A stretch of DNA of 64,000 nucleotides from Sphingobacterium sp. UBA7855. GTDB taxonomy: Bacteria; Bacteroidota; Bacteroidia; Sphingobacteriales; Sphingobacteriaceae. Numbering within the stretch: position 1 is the stretch's first letter; each line of letters starts with the position of its first letter. The DNA lies in the NCBI GenBank assembly GCA_002500745.1, contig DLST01000011.1:186001-250000 (forward strand), read 5' to 3'. The position numbers and the translations under genes are program-made. A model generated the notes under the pieces. It was not told the DNA's origin. It saw nothing but the letters and a program-made list of their open reading frames with translations, and made no database searches. This document shows, one piece after another, positions 1 through 8,663 of the stretch.

Positions 1-516
1 AACCGCTACCAAACATTAGACGTTATGCGTGCTATAGCCAACTCCAGCCGACGAGATCAAATTGCTATGTACACGGGCAATGATGACAATATTGTCAACG
101 ATCTGATGAGCGTGTATAATTTCCCCGTAGCGGGAGAAAACGTCGCCATAGAATTTAAAGGTGGACTATTAGGCCACTGGGCTGTTTGGACCGCAAAAGC
201 TGTTGAACTCCTTCAGGAAATAAAAACATACAAACAGGACCCCAATAACCTCCATGCAAGTCATCTCCTGAGCAAAGCGATTGCTGTAACAGACAGCAAT
301 GCAGCTTTTTTTGACCCAGCAAATGCATTCCATGGCTGTATACCAGGCTTACATGAGGTGCTCCGCAGACAAGGCCTGATGAAAGGGACCTGGTGCCTAA
401 ACCCCAACGAAAATCTATCCATCGGACAGCAAGAAGAAATAGACCGTGTATATAAAGACTACCCAGACTTAAACGACGATGAATTTGTCAAGGAATTTTT
501 AAAATTGAGATCCTAA
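1..516 (+). CDS. Dihydrodipicolinate synthase (DapA) family protein, C-terminal part
   Basis: The reading frame is open from base 1 and runs to a TAA at 514-516, so the gene enters the window from the left; the first ATG at 25 is internal. The visible 171 residues match the C-terminal part of Bacteroidota DapA-family class I aldolases, with YTGND near the start and GGLLGHWAVW in the helical tail. The Schiff-base lysine lies outside the window. Members cleave or form 2-keto acids such as dihydrodipicolinate, N-acetylneuraminate or keto-deoxy sugars; the substrate cannot be told from this piece. A strong terminator follows directly. Confidence 0.75.
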   Translation, partial: NRYQTLDVMRAIANSSRRDQIAMYTGNDDNIVNDLMSVYNFPVAGENVAIEFKGGLLGHWAVWTAKAVELLQEIKTYKQDPNNLHASHLLSKAIAVTDSNAAFFDPANAFHGCIPGLHEVLRRQGLMKGTWCLNPNENLSIGQQEEIDRVYKDYPDLNDDEFVKEFLKLRS

Positions 517-531
517 TAGGTTAATCTCTTC

Positions 532-590
532 AAAAGGTCCCATTGCCCCAGGCTCGTCACGATTGCCAGAGCAATGGGCCTTTTCTTTTA
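532..590 (+). terminator. Rho-independent terminator of the DapA-family gene
   Basis: The arms 532-546 and 571-584 pair with a single bulge around the shared core CCCATTGC / GCAATGGG, and a T-rich tract follows at 581-590. It begins 16 bases after the stop codon. Confidence 0.8.
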
Positions 591-663
591 CCTGCTATTC
601 TTATTTGACGAATCAATGACCAAGCAAGGAAAATAGTGGATAGAACGAAAGGTTTGCTTTTTA

Positions 664-671
664 TAACTTTG
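664..671 (+). promoter_or_regulatory. -7 box (TAACTTTG) upstream of the MFS exporter
   Basis: The octamer is a full match to the Bacteroidota -7 consensus TAnnTTTG. No convincing TTTG lies 19-21 bases upstream, so the call rests on the -7 alone. Expected transcription start is about 676, very near the ATG of the short leader ORF. Confidence 0.4.
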
Positions 672-675
672 CGTC

Positions 676-717
676 ATGAAATTTTTGAAAATAGCATTAA
701 CCTCCAGCCTTCCGTGA
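676..717 (+). CDS. Possible 13-residue leader peptide (MKFLKIALTSSLP)
   Basis: A 13-codon ORF lies between the -7 box and the MFS exporter. Its ATG is about where the transcript should begin, so it would be nearly leaderless. Its stop overlaps a potential hairpin: TTCCGT (710-715) can pair with ACGGAA (756-761), while CGTC (745-748) can pair with GACG (755-758), and the two pairings share bases and exclude each other. That layout resembles leader-peptide attenuation of drug-resistance genes, but there is no proof that this peptide is made. Confidence 0.3.
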   Translation: MKFLKIALTSSLP

Positions 718-784
718 CAAGCCTGCTATTCAAGGCAGCGTGAACGTCCACAGCGACGGAAAATAAATAAAAATTTTATAAAGG

Positions 785-1978
785 ATGGAAAAAAACACTA
801 CCCCACAACAGTCGCTTATACCGACGATACTTGCATTTGCACTTGTTCCGATTACTGGGCTTGCCACAGATATTTATCTTCCTTCAATGCCACAAATGGC
901 GCAGGAACTTGGCTTAAATGAAAGCAAGATCCAATTGACGCTTTCGCTTTTTCTAATTAGTTATGGTGTCGCTCAATTCTTCACAGGAGCTTTGGTGGAT
1001 GCCTGGGGAAGGTATCGCATAAACCTCATTTCACTTTTTCTTTTTATTATCAGTTTTTGGGTCACGGCACACACGCAGGATATCTGGGTTATCTACCTAA
1101 TGCGGATTTTACAGGGAATTTTATCGGCATTTGTTGTCATCTCCAAAAGAGCCTATTTTGTGGATGTCTACGACGGTGAGCAGCGTAAGCACTACCTGAG
1201 TATCATGACCATCGTCTGGTCGATCGGACCGATTGTGGCACCATTTATCGGTGGTTATCTCCAAACACAATTTGGCTGGCGTTCTAACTTTATGGTCCTG
1301 GCCGCCTATAGTGCTGTACTCTTTGTACTTGAACTGATCTTTTCCAGCGAAACAATCAGACAGAAAAAGCCCCTTCACATCGATTATTTGATTAGCGAGT
1401 TTAAAATGATGCTAAAAAGCACCGATTTTACCTTCGGCATATTCATGTGCGGCATATCCTATGGCCTGGTTATGTTTTACAATCTCAGTGGCCCCTTCTT
1501 TATTGAGCATCAACTGGGATATAGCGCGATTACCACTGGCTACACCTCCCTTATTATGGGTTTAGCCTGGATGTGTGGTGGATTTATTGGAAAAGCATTG
1601 ATCAAAAAGGCATTGATACCCAAACTGAGAATTGCAAACTTTATTCAAATATTGCTTATCATAGGCATGCTGATCGTTTCACTTTATAAAGCGAATTTAT
1701 ACACGCTTACGTTCTTTGCATTTGCGGTACACTGTACTGCCGGATTCGTTTTTAACAATTATTTCAGCTATTGTTTGGGACGATTTCCATTGTCGGCCGG
1801 TATTGCCGGAGGGTTAGTAGGCGGAATAACCTACCTGCTCACATCTTCACTCAGCTATCTTACCGTGAGTCTGGTAAACCCTACAACTCAATTTCAGATT
1901 GGATTAGGATATGGCATATTTTCCATATTGGGTTTGATCATTTTATATGTGATCAATAAGCTCGTCAAGAGCAGCTAG
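785..1978 (+). CDS. Bcr/CflA-family multidrug efflux MFS transporter
   Basis: This 397-residue inner membrane protein has the length and hydrophobic pattern of a 12-helix major facilitator. The DIYLPSMP motif after helix 1 (residues 29-36) is typical of the Bcr/CflA drug:proton antiporter group, and motif A follows as GALVDAWGRYR (68-78). The family exports drugs such as bicyclomycin, chloramphenicol or sulfonamides with proton uptake; the substrate here is unknown. The ATG is preceded by TAAAGG. The gene stands alone between two terminated units, behind a structured leader that may regulate it. Confidence 0.88.
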   Translation: MEKNTTPQQSLIPTILAFALVPITGLATDIYLPSMPQMAQELGLNESKIQLTLSLFLISYGVAQFFTGALVDAWGRYRINLISLFLFIISFWVTAHTQDIWVIYLMRILQGILSAFVVISKRAYFVDVYDGEQRKHYLSIMTIVWSIGPIVAPFIGGYLQTQFGWRSNFMVLAAYSAVLFVLELIFSSETIRQKKPLHIDYLISEFKMMLKSTDFTFGIFMCGISYGLVMFYNLSGPFFIEHQLGYSAITTGYTSLIMGLAWMCGGFIGKALIKKALIPKLRIANFIQILLIIGMLIVSLYKANLYTLTFFAFAVHCTAGFVFNNYFSYCLGRFPLSAGIAGGLVGGITYLLTSSLSYLTVSLVNPTTQFQIGLGYGIFSILGLIILYVINKLVKSS

Positions 1979-2083
1979 TTGTTGATTGAGTCTTGCACAA
2001 AAAAACACCACTCAACTGTAGTCGTTTGGCTACAAAAATGCACATACGAGATAAATTGCTTTTAACTTAGTATCAAAAACAAC

Positions 2084-2091
2084 TATATTTG
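2084..2091 (+). promoter_or_regulatory. -7 box (TATATTTG) of sRNA copy 1
   Basis: This is a full match to TAnnTTTG. A TTTA lies 19 bases upstream as a weak -33 element. The 65-base conserved block starts exactly 6 bases after its last base, as in the two other copies. Confidence 0.7.
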
Positions 2092-2096
2092 TATCA

Positions 2097-2161
2097 TCAT
2101 AATTTAGGTTTATAATTGGTTATTTAAGGTTTTCATTCTCCCCGTTTGAAAACCTTTTTTT
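2097..2161 (+). ncRNA. Multi-copy small RNA, copy 1
   Basis: This 65-base block is identical, base for base, to 25239-25303 and 57644-57708. It starts 6 bases after a -7 box, where transcription should begin. It ends in a perfect 10-bp stem AAGGTTTTCA / TGAAAACCTT (2126-2135 with 2147-2156), an 11-base loop containing CTCCCC, and seven T. The bases before and after it differ among the copies. It has no useful ORF. The first 29 bases are A/U-rich with little structure. It sits between the MFS gene and the glycan regulator, both on the same strand. I read it as a stand-alone sRNA; I do not recognise the family. Confidence 0.75.
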
Positions 2162-2394
2162 ATCCTATTTTTTTTGTCTACCGGATAGCACTTGTTCTGG
2201 TCTTTTGTGCCGCACCCTAGCTATCAAAAATCAAAGTATCGAATGAAATACGTAGAATCAACCAAATGATGTTTTTGCTCCAATAAAATGGATGCCGTAA
2301 GGACCTTTCAACGTGCTATACAAGCTCGGAGATTACCAATTTTCCAATAAAATCGATATATTGTACCCCAAATCAATTTTAAGTGAGGGAGTCG

Positions 2395-5280
2395 ATGACA
2401 ATAAAAAAATATAGGAGCGTCTATATCTTTTGGTTTTGCACCATTTTATTTATTTTTCCAAACTGCAGCTATTGCCAGACCATCATACCTACAGGTACAC
2501 CTTTTGTAAAACAATTCAAAAAAGACCAATACAAGGCTGGAAATCAAAACTGGTCCTTGGCAGTAGATAAAGATGGTCGTATCTATAGTGCAAATACTGA
2601 AGGTCTATTACAATTTGACGGACAGTATTGGCGTATCTTTCCGCTTCCAAATCATTCCACCGTCCGAAGTGTTTCGATCGGTAAAGATGGGAAGATTTAT
2701 ACCGGTGGCAGAGGAGAATTTGGTTATTGGACTGCTAAGCCTTTTGGAAACTTGACTTATCATAGTCTTTCGAAGCTTGTACGTGACAAGACCTATTTTC
2801 CAAACGAAGAAATCTGGAAAATCATTGTAGAAGACCAACGCGTATTTTTCCATACCTTTTCCAAATCATATATTTGGGAAAAAAATACGATAAGACAGTT
2901 AACGGCAGAAGGAGAACCTTTTTTATTTCCGCATCAGCTTAATGACCAGTTGTTTTTCGAACAACTACCAAGTGGTCTGCATGAATATAGACAGGGTAAA
3001 TTGATTCCAATCAAAGGAAAAGACGTCTTAAGAGATAAAAATGTACTCGCCCTATTGCCTTTCGACACAAATACTTCGCTCATTGCCACCGCAAGAAATG
3101 GCCTTTATCTGATGAAAGCGGACGGAAGTATCGAACCTTGGTCTGTTCCTGCAAATCAGCTATTGAGCCAATCACAGGTAAATAATGGCATCTACCTCTA
3201 TGATGGACAATATGCTTTTGGAACCATCCAGAACGGCGTTATCATCATCAACAAAAATGGCAAAGTCATTCAACACATCAATAAAAACAATGGTCTGCAA
3301 AACAATACGGTGCTCAGTATCGTAAAAGACAACCAAAAGAACATCTGGGTAGGGCTGGATAATGGTATCGATCGTATTGAAATCAATTCCCCTATTTCAT
3401 TTTATACAGATTTTATTGGAAAAATTGGAACGGTCTATACATCTATTATCTATCAGGGAAAAATCTACCTGGGCACCAATAAAGGATTATTTTCCAGTGA
3501 ATGGAAGGGATTGAACAATTACAATGCATTAAACTTTTCTCAGGTTCCAAATTCAAATGGCCAGGTTTGGACGTTAGCATTATTCGGTGATGAACTCATC
3601 TGTGGCCACAACGATGGGACCTTTAAGCTACTAGACGGCCGTCTGGAAAAGATTTCACAGATCACTGGCGGGTGGATTTTCAAACCTATATTTGGCACGA
3701 GAAATATCCTCCAAGGAAATTATACTGGTCTCTCAAAATTTACCTTCGATGGTATGCACTTACAATTTGTGCAGCAATTTGAGGGTATTAAGGAGCCCGT
3801 TCGATTTTTAGCCCAAAAAGATACTCATTCCTTTTGGATTGGAGACTGGGGACAACTACAACTTATCGGATTTGACCCAAGTTTCCAACAGGCAAATATA
3901 TTATTCTCCTCCAAACAGGACAGTGTTGCCTCGAAGAGACAATTTAAAGGCGTTTATACGTTAGAAAATAATCTTGTATTCGCCACTGACAGCGGATTCC
4001 TTCAATTCGACAATATCGTAAAGCGATTCAGTTATGCAAATGAATTGAACGCCGCATTAGGTACCTATAAAAACTCCAATAAGATCATACCGATCAACAC
4101 AAACAGTTATTGGTTGATTCAGAAGACTAAAATTGCCAAAGTAGATTTTGATAGCAAGGGTAAGTTACACATTGACTCCAACCTATTAAGTCCACTACAG
4201 GACCGAATGATGAATAATTATGAAAACATCCTTCCTATTGAAAATCAATACTACCTCATCGGTCTAGATGATGGCTTTGCGATCTATCGACATACAGATA
4301 AATCACAAAAACATAGCTTGCCACTTCCGCAAATAGCGCAGCTCATCAACTTGACCACCGGACAGGCTATCTTTCCAGATTCAACGTTTAAATTATCGCC
4401 TACAGACAATAACCTGAGAATTAGCTTTTCGAGCCCCTATTATTCATCTTCACCACTTCAATATCAATATTATCTGGAGGGATACTCAGACAATTGGTCT
4501 GAATGGAGTGAGACGGCCTACCAGGATTTCACCAATCTGCCCTATGGAAAATTCCAAATTAAAATAAGGGCAAAAAATAATATGGGGATGGTTTCTGAAA
4601 TCCAATCATACTCCTTTACCATTCAGCACCCTTGGTATCTATCCTGGTGGGCAAAGGCTTTGTACACGCTTGCCATTTTAATACTGCTATATTTTGCCTA
4701 TATCTTTAATGTTCAACGTGAGCGTAGGCGTCAGTTTCAAATACGGCGAAAATGGCTCGAAGAAAAAAAGATTGCTTTGGAACGCGAAGCTGAAAAAAAG
4801 GAAAAGGACTGGATCAAACTGAAAAACCAGCAATTGGAAGACCAGCTTCAATTAAAAAACAAAGAATTGGCGAATGCAGCCCTCAATATCGTCTACAAAA
4901 ATGAGATGTTGAACAACTTGCATGACGAACTTAAACAGCTTAAAGATGCGGATGGAAACAAATTGAGTTCGGATGAGCTGAAAAAAATCAATAAGCTCAT
5001 AGATGATGCCCATAATGACGACCGTGACTGGCATATATTTGAAAGAAGTTTTAATGAATCGCATGAAAACTTCTTCAAGAAATTGAAGCAAGAATTTCCT
5101 GATCTAGTCCCCAATGATCTTAAGCTATGCGCCTATTTACGGCTCAATATGTCCAGTAAGGAAATCGCTTCGCTGCTCAACATTAGTACGCGCGGGGTCG
5201 AGATCAGACGCTATAGATTACGCAAAAAACTAGGACTTCCAACAGACAAGAACCTATCTGAATTTCTGTTAGAACGTTAA
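2395..5280 (+). CDS. SusR-like membrane-spanning regulator: beta-propeller, Y_Y_Y domain, TM helix, LuxR-type HTH
   Basis: I place the start at the ATG at 2395, because GAGGGA lies 4 bases before it; a GTG at 2383 is in frame but would put that site inside the gene. The 961-residue protein has an export signal, a periplasmic part with propeller-type repeats (about 30-660), a triple-tyrosine domain (about 672-732), one transmembrane helix (about 751-773), a charged coiled coil and a C-terminal HTH (about 903-961, containing SSKEIASLLNISTRGVEIRR). No histidine kinase or receiver domain is visible. In Bacteroidota such one-component proteins sense an oligosaccharide in the periplasm and activate a neighbouring susCD operon, here the next genes. 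Confidence 0.85.
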   Translation: MTIKKYRSVYIFWFCTILFIFPNCSYCQTIIPTGTPFVKQFKKDQYKAGNQNWSLAVDKDGRIYSANTEGLLQFDGQYWRIFPLPNHSTVRSVSIGKDGKIYTGGRGEFGYWTAKPFGNLTYHSLSKLVRDKTYFPNEEIWKIIVEDQRVFFHTFSKSYIWEKNTIRQLTAEGEPFLFPHQLNDQLFFEQLPSGLHEYRQGKLIPIKGKDVLRDKNVLALLPFDTNTSLIATARNGLYLMKADGSIEPWSVPANQLLSQSQVNNGIYLYDGQYAFGTIQNGVIIINKNGKVIQHINKNNGLQNNTVLSIVKDNQKNIWVGLDNGIDRIEINSPISFYTDFIGKIGTVYTSIIYQGKIYLGTNKGLFSSEWKGLNNYNALNFSQVPNSNGQVWTLALFGDELICGHNDGTFKLLDGRLEKISQITGGWIFKPIFGTRNILQGNYTGLSKFTFDGMHLQFVQQFEGIKEPVRFLAQKDTHSFWIGDWGQLQLIGFDPSFQQANILFSSKQDSVASKRQFKGVYTLENNLVFATDSGFLQFDNIVKRFSYANELNAALGTYKNSNKIIPINTNSYWLIQKTKIAKVDFDSKGKLHIDSNLLSPLQDRMMNNYENILPIENQYYLIGLDDGFAIYRHTDKSQKHSLPLPQIAQLINLTTGQAIFPDSTFKLSPTDNNLRISFSSPYYSSSPLQYQYYLEGYSDNWSEWSETAYQDFTNLPYGKFQIKIRAKNNMGMVSEIQSYSFTIQHPWYLSWWAKALYTLAILILLYFAYIFNVQRERRRQFQIRRKWLEEKKIALEREAEKKEKDWIKLKNQQLEDQLQLKNKELANAALNIVYKNEMLNNLHDELKQLKDADGNKLSSDELKKINKLIDDAHNDDRDWHIFERSFNESHENFFKKLKQEFPDLVPNDLKLCAYLRLNMSSKEIASLLNISTRGVEIRRYRLRKKLGLPTDKNLSEFLLER

Positions 5281-5316
5281 ATTCCCCTTGCAAACACTAC
5301 ATCATTACCACACACA

Positions 5317-5345
5317 CTCTTTAGTGTACAAAACACACTAAAGAG
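5317..5345. promoter_or_regulatory. 11-bp inverted repeat between regulator and susC
   Basis: CTCTTTAGTGT (5317-5327) and ACACTAAAGAG (5335-5345) are perfect inverted copies around a 7-base spacer. No T-run follows on the plus strand, so a regulator binding site or an RNA stem is as likely as a terminator. It lies 37 bases after the regulator stop and about 120 bases before the susC promoter. Confidence 0.5.
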
Positions 5346-5463
5346 CGCATTATCTGCTCAAAGAAATTGATTTAAATAACTGACTATCAAAAATATAAGA
5401 TACACATGAAATACATTTGAGCAGGCGGAATTTTCGTGTAGTAGTGATGTGCAAATGTTAAAT

Positions 5464-5495
5464 TTTGGGAAAGTTGTACTACATCAACATATTTG
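5464..5495 (+). promoter_or_regulatory. Promoter of the susC-susD-GH144 operon
   Basis: TTTG at 5464-5467 is separated by exactly 20 bases from CATATTTG at 5488-5495, one mismatch from the -7 consensus. The expected start is near 5500, giving a leader of about 45 bases before the susC ATG. A lone TACATTTG at 5412-5419 is an alternative with no -33 partner. Confidence 0.5.
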
Positions 5496-5546
5496 CCTCA
5501 GGGAAATAACCAACTGTATTTTAAACAAACACCAAAAATTTACGAT

Positions 5547-8500
5547 ATGAGGAATCTATCCGCATTATTTTTGACTTCCATGGTCGTCTCTGTTGCCTAT
5601 GGACAAACTTCTATACAAGGAGTGGTCAAAGATGGCTCAAGCATGATATCCATGCCTGGCGTAACCATTAGTATTAAAGGGAAAGCTGTATCTACGAAAA
5701 CCGACGCAACGGGGAAATTTCAGATTAATGCCGCTCCTACCGATTCGTTAGTCTTTAACTTTATTGGTTATCGCAAACAAACTGTATACATTGGCAACCA
5801 AACACAGCTGAATGTATTTTTAGAAAATGAGAATCGAGCATTGGAAGAGGTTGTGGTTATCGGTTACGGTACACAAAAGAAAGCCGATCTAACCGGATCG
5901 ATCAGTTCATTGAAATCGTCCGATATCACCAAGCAACCGGCCATGTCAGCCATGCAATCCATACAGGGTAAAGCTGCCGGTATCAATATCATTGCCAACG
6001 AAGCTCCGGGATCGTCACCCAACGTCGTTATTAGAGGTCTAGGTACAGCGCTTGGAGGTAGAAATCCACTCTATATTGTGGACGGTATTGCGCAAACCGA
6101 TATCAACAATATCAATCCTTCTGACATTGAGTCGATGGATGTATTGAAGGATGCTTCATCAGCTTCAATTTACGGTCTTCGCGCTGCAAATGGGGTTATT
6201 ATCGTGACCACGAAGAAAGGTAAAACTGGAACGACAAATATCAACTATGAAAGCTACGCAGGAATGAAGAAGATTCTTAACCGCGTTAAGATGGCTAATG
6301 CCGGACAGTTTACAACCTATGCAAATGAATTTTTAGTATCTACTAACGGCAAATATACGTTAGCTAAAAATCAAGCTAATGATACAGATTGGTACGATGA
6401 AATATTAAAAACGGGAACAGTTTTTAATAACGCTGTCAATATATCAGGTGGAAACGAGAAAATAGATTATTTTCTATCTGCAAATAATTACACGGAAAAT
6501 GGCATACTTGACGGATCAAAGTTTATACGGAACACGATCCGCAATAACAATGTCTACAAGTTATTCAACAATCGTCTTAAATTTAGCCAAAACGTCAATT
6601 TAACATTGACCAAAGCAACACCTAAACCCTATAGCGCATTTACTACAGCTTATAGACAATCTCCATTGGTACCTGTCATGTATGACAATGGTCGGTATGG
6701 CACGAACAGTGTCAATACAACGACGGGGATAGTTGGACTGGAAACAGCTCCAGGCGAAAGTCTTGGGAATTTAAACTCGCAAGGCAACCCAGTCTATGAA
6801 GTACTTCGTCAAAATCAATTGACAAACACATTGCGTTTGCAAGGAAGTTTTGAAGGAGAATTCAAAATAACCGATTATTTAAAAGTCAACTCACGTATTG
6901 GCGGAAATAAATTCTATTCAAAAGATCGGAATTTTGTCAACATCAAACAAAACTACCTAAATGCCAACCCATTAAAATCGGAAGCCGACTTCTATGCGGA
7001 AAAAGAAAAAGGTGGTAAAGGAAATGTCGCTTTTGCAAATAATAGTCTTAAGTATGAAAATCTGGAGCAGTTCAGATGGTCTTGGGAAAACTTCTTAACA
7101 TTTAATAAGAGTTTTGATAAACACCACATAGAAGCTGTATTAGGTATGTCTCGTGAAAAATACGACATCAATAGTATGAATAGCCAAATGGGCTATAGTG
7201 TACCTTCTCAAGAACAATATTGGAATATTGATTTAGCGTCAGATGAATATCAATTGATCTCTCGACAAACTTACTATACGCCCAGAGCATTAGCATCCTA
7301 CTTTGGTCGGGTACAATATAACTACGATAGCCGTTACTACTTTACTGGAACAGTGCGCCGCGACGGATCAAGCGTTTTTAAAAATACGGGGAAATATTGG
7401 GGAACCTTTCCTTCTTTAGGTTTTGGGTGGAATGTTTCTAATGAAGAATTTATGAAAGATGCATCTTGGATAAATTTATTAAAACTTAGAGGTAACTGGG
7501 GTAAATTAGGAAACCAAGATATTCCACTAAATGTCTCCACAATTATGAATAGCCCTGGTGCTTCGACTTACAATTATGTTTTTGGTCCGGAGCAGGATCT
7601 GGTTTATGGCAGTGCATATGGAACTCCAGCTGTAGATGTTTCTTGGGAAGTAACCCGTGAAACAGGTGCAGGCATCGATTTCGCTTTCCTCAACAACAAC
7701 TTATCGGGATCTATTGATTACTACCATAAGCTAAATACAAACACGATTTTAAATGTAACCCCTACATTAACTTCTCCTTCCGAGCAGAACTTCTATGCCC
7801 ACGGTGCCAAAGTCGTCAATCAGGGAGTCGAAGTTGTACTCAATTGGAACAAGAGCATTAGTCCTGATTTTAGCTATTCCTTCGGTGTAAATTATTCATA
7901 CAATAAAAACAAAGTAACAGAAGTGCTGCCTGCTTATGATGGTGCAACAGGAGGAAGTCTAAATAACGGAGAAATAACCAAACAACTCCGTGTTGGTCAG
8001 CCCATTTATGGTTGGTGGATGTTTGAATCTATCGGTGTTTTCCAAGATGCCAATGACATTGCTTCAAATCCATCATTCGGTGTAGCAAAACCCGGTTATT
8101 TAAAATTTAAAGACCAAAATAATGACGGGGTAATTGATTCGAGAGATAAAAAGTTCTTTGGATCATTCTTGCCTACATCTACTTACGGAATCAACTTAGG
8201 CATCAACTACAAAATGATAGACTTTAATGTATCAGGATATGGTGTCGCTGGCAATAAAGTTTATAACGGCCTTAAAAGTGTTAGACAGGATGCTGGAGAA
8301 AATATCACCTTGGAAACATTTGAAAACCGCTGGACGGGTGCAGGTTCAACCAATGTACATCCAGGTGCTGAGCATGCCTATTGGGCATCAAGCTATTATT
8401 TAGAGTCTGGTAGCTATTTCCGTATTAATAATATTACGCTAGGCTACACGTTCCGTAATCTCTATAGTTCGAAATCTAATTTACGATTATATGTAACGGC

Positions 8501-8645
8501 TCAAAATCCATTTATGTTTACGAAGTATAGTGGCTTTTCGCCAGAATTGGCCGGTGATGGCAGTCCCAACTTAACTTCTGGAATAGAACTTTCAGCCTAT
8601 CCAACTACCCGTAATTTCCTTTTTGGACTCAACATGCAGTTTTAA
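5547..8645 (+). CDS. SusC/RagA-type TonB-dependent outer membrane transporter
   Basis: The start is the ATG at 5547, which opens a signal peptide ending near VAYGQ; the frame extends upstream only through a TTG. The 1032-residue protein has a carboxypeptidase-regulatory-like domain (about 20-80), the segment EEVVVIGYGTQKK before the plug, a plug with the SusC signature around NPLYIVDG, and a long C-terminal barrel. With its SusD partner it imports oligosaccharides through the outer membrane using TonB energy. The neighbours suggest beta-1,2-glucan fragments as substrate. Confidence 0.95.
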   Translation: MRNLSALFLTSMVVSVAYGQTSIQGVVKDGSSMISMPGVTISIKGKAVSTKTDATGKFQINAAPTDSLVFNFIGYRKQTVYIGNQTQLNVFLENENRALEEVVVIGYGTQKKADLTGSISSLKSSDITKQPAMSAMQSIQGKAAGINIIANEAPGSSPNVVIRGLGTALGGRNPLYIVDGIAQTDINNINPSDIESMDVLKDASSASIYGLRAANGVIIVTTKKGKTGTTNINYESYAGMKKILNRVKMANAGQFTTYANEFLVSTNGKYTLAKNQANDTDWYDEILKTGTVFNNAVNISGGNEKIDYFLSANNYTENGILDGSKFIRNTIRNNNVYKLFNNRLKFSQNVNLTLTKATPKPYSAFTTAYRQSPLVPVMYDNGRYGTNSVNTTTGIVGLETAPGESLGNLNSQGNPVYEVLRQNQLTNTLRLQGSFEGEFKITDYLKVNSRIGGNKFYSKDRNFVNIKQNYLNANPLKSEADFYAEKEKGGKGNVAFANNSLKYENLEQFRWSWENFLTFNKSFDKHHIEAVLGMSREKYDINSMNSQMGYSVPSQEQYWNIDLASDEYQLISRQTYYTPRALASYFGRVQYNYDSRYYFTGTVRRDGSSVFKNTGKYWGTFPSLGFGWNVSNEEFMKDASWINLLKLRGNWGKLGNQDIPLNVSTIMNSPGASTYNYVFGPEQDLVYGSAYGTPAVDVSWEVTRETGAGIDFAFLNNNLSGSIDYYHKLNTNTILNVTPTLTSPSEQNFYAHGAKVVNQGVEVVLNWNKSISPDFSYSFGVNYSYNKNKVTEVLPAYDGATGGSLNNGEITKQLRVGQPIYGWWMFESIGVFQDANDIASNPSFGVAKPGYLKFKDQNNDGVIDSRDKKFFGSFLPTSTYGINLGINYKMIDFNVSGYGVAGNKVYNGLKSVRQDAGENITLETFENRWTGAGSTNVHPGAEHAYWASSYYLESGSYFRINNITLGYTFRNLYSSKSNLRLYVTAQNPFMFTKYSGFSPELAGDGSPNLTSGIELSAYPTTRNFLFGLNMQF

Positions 8646-8663
8646 ATTTTAAATTCGAACAAA

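Noticed and set aside
710..761. Known riboswitch upstream of the MFS exporter
   Set aside because: I compared it from memory with SAM, TPP, guanidine, fluoride and preQ1 aptamers and saw none of their core motifs; a leader-peptide arrangement fits better.
1121..1378. Minus-strand ORFs inside well-supported genes, such as 1121-1378 and 36535-37143
   Set aside because: They lie antisense to genes with intact catalytic or family motifs and have no motifs of their own.
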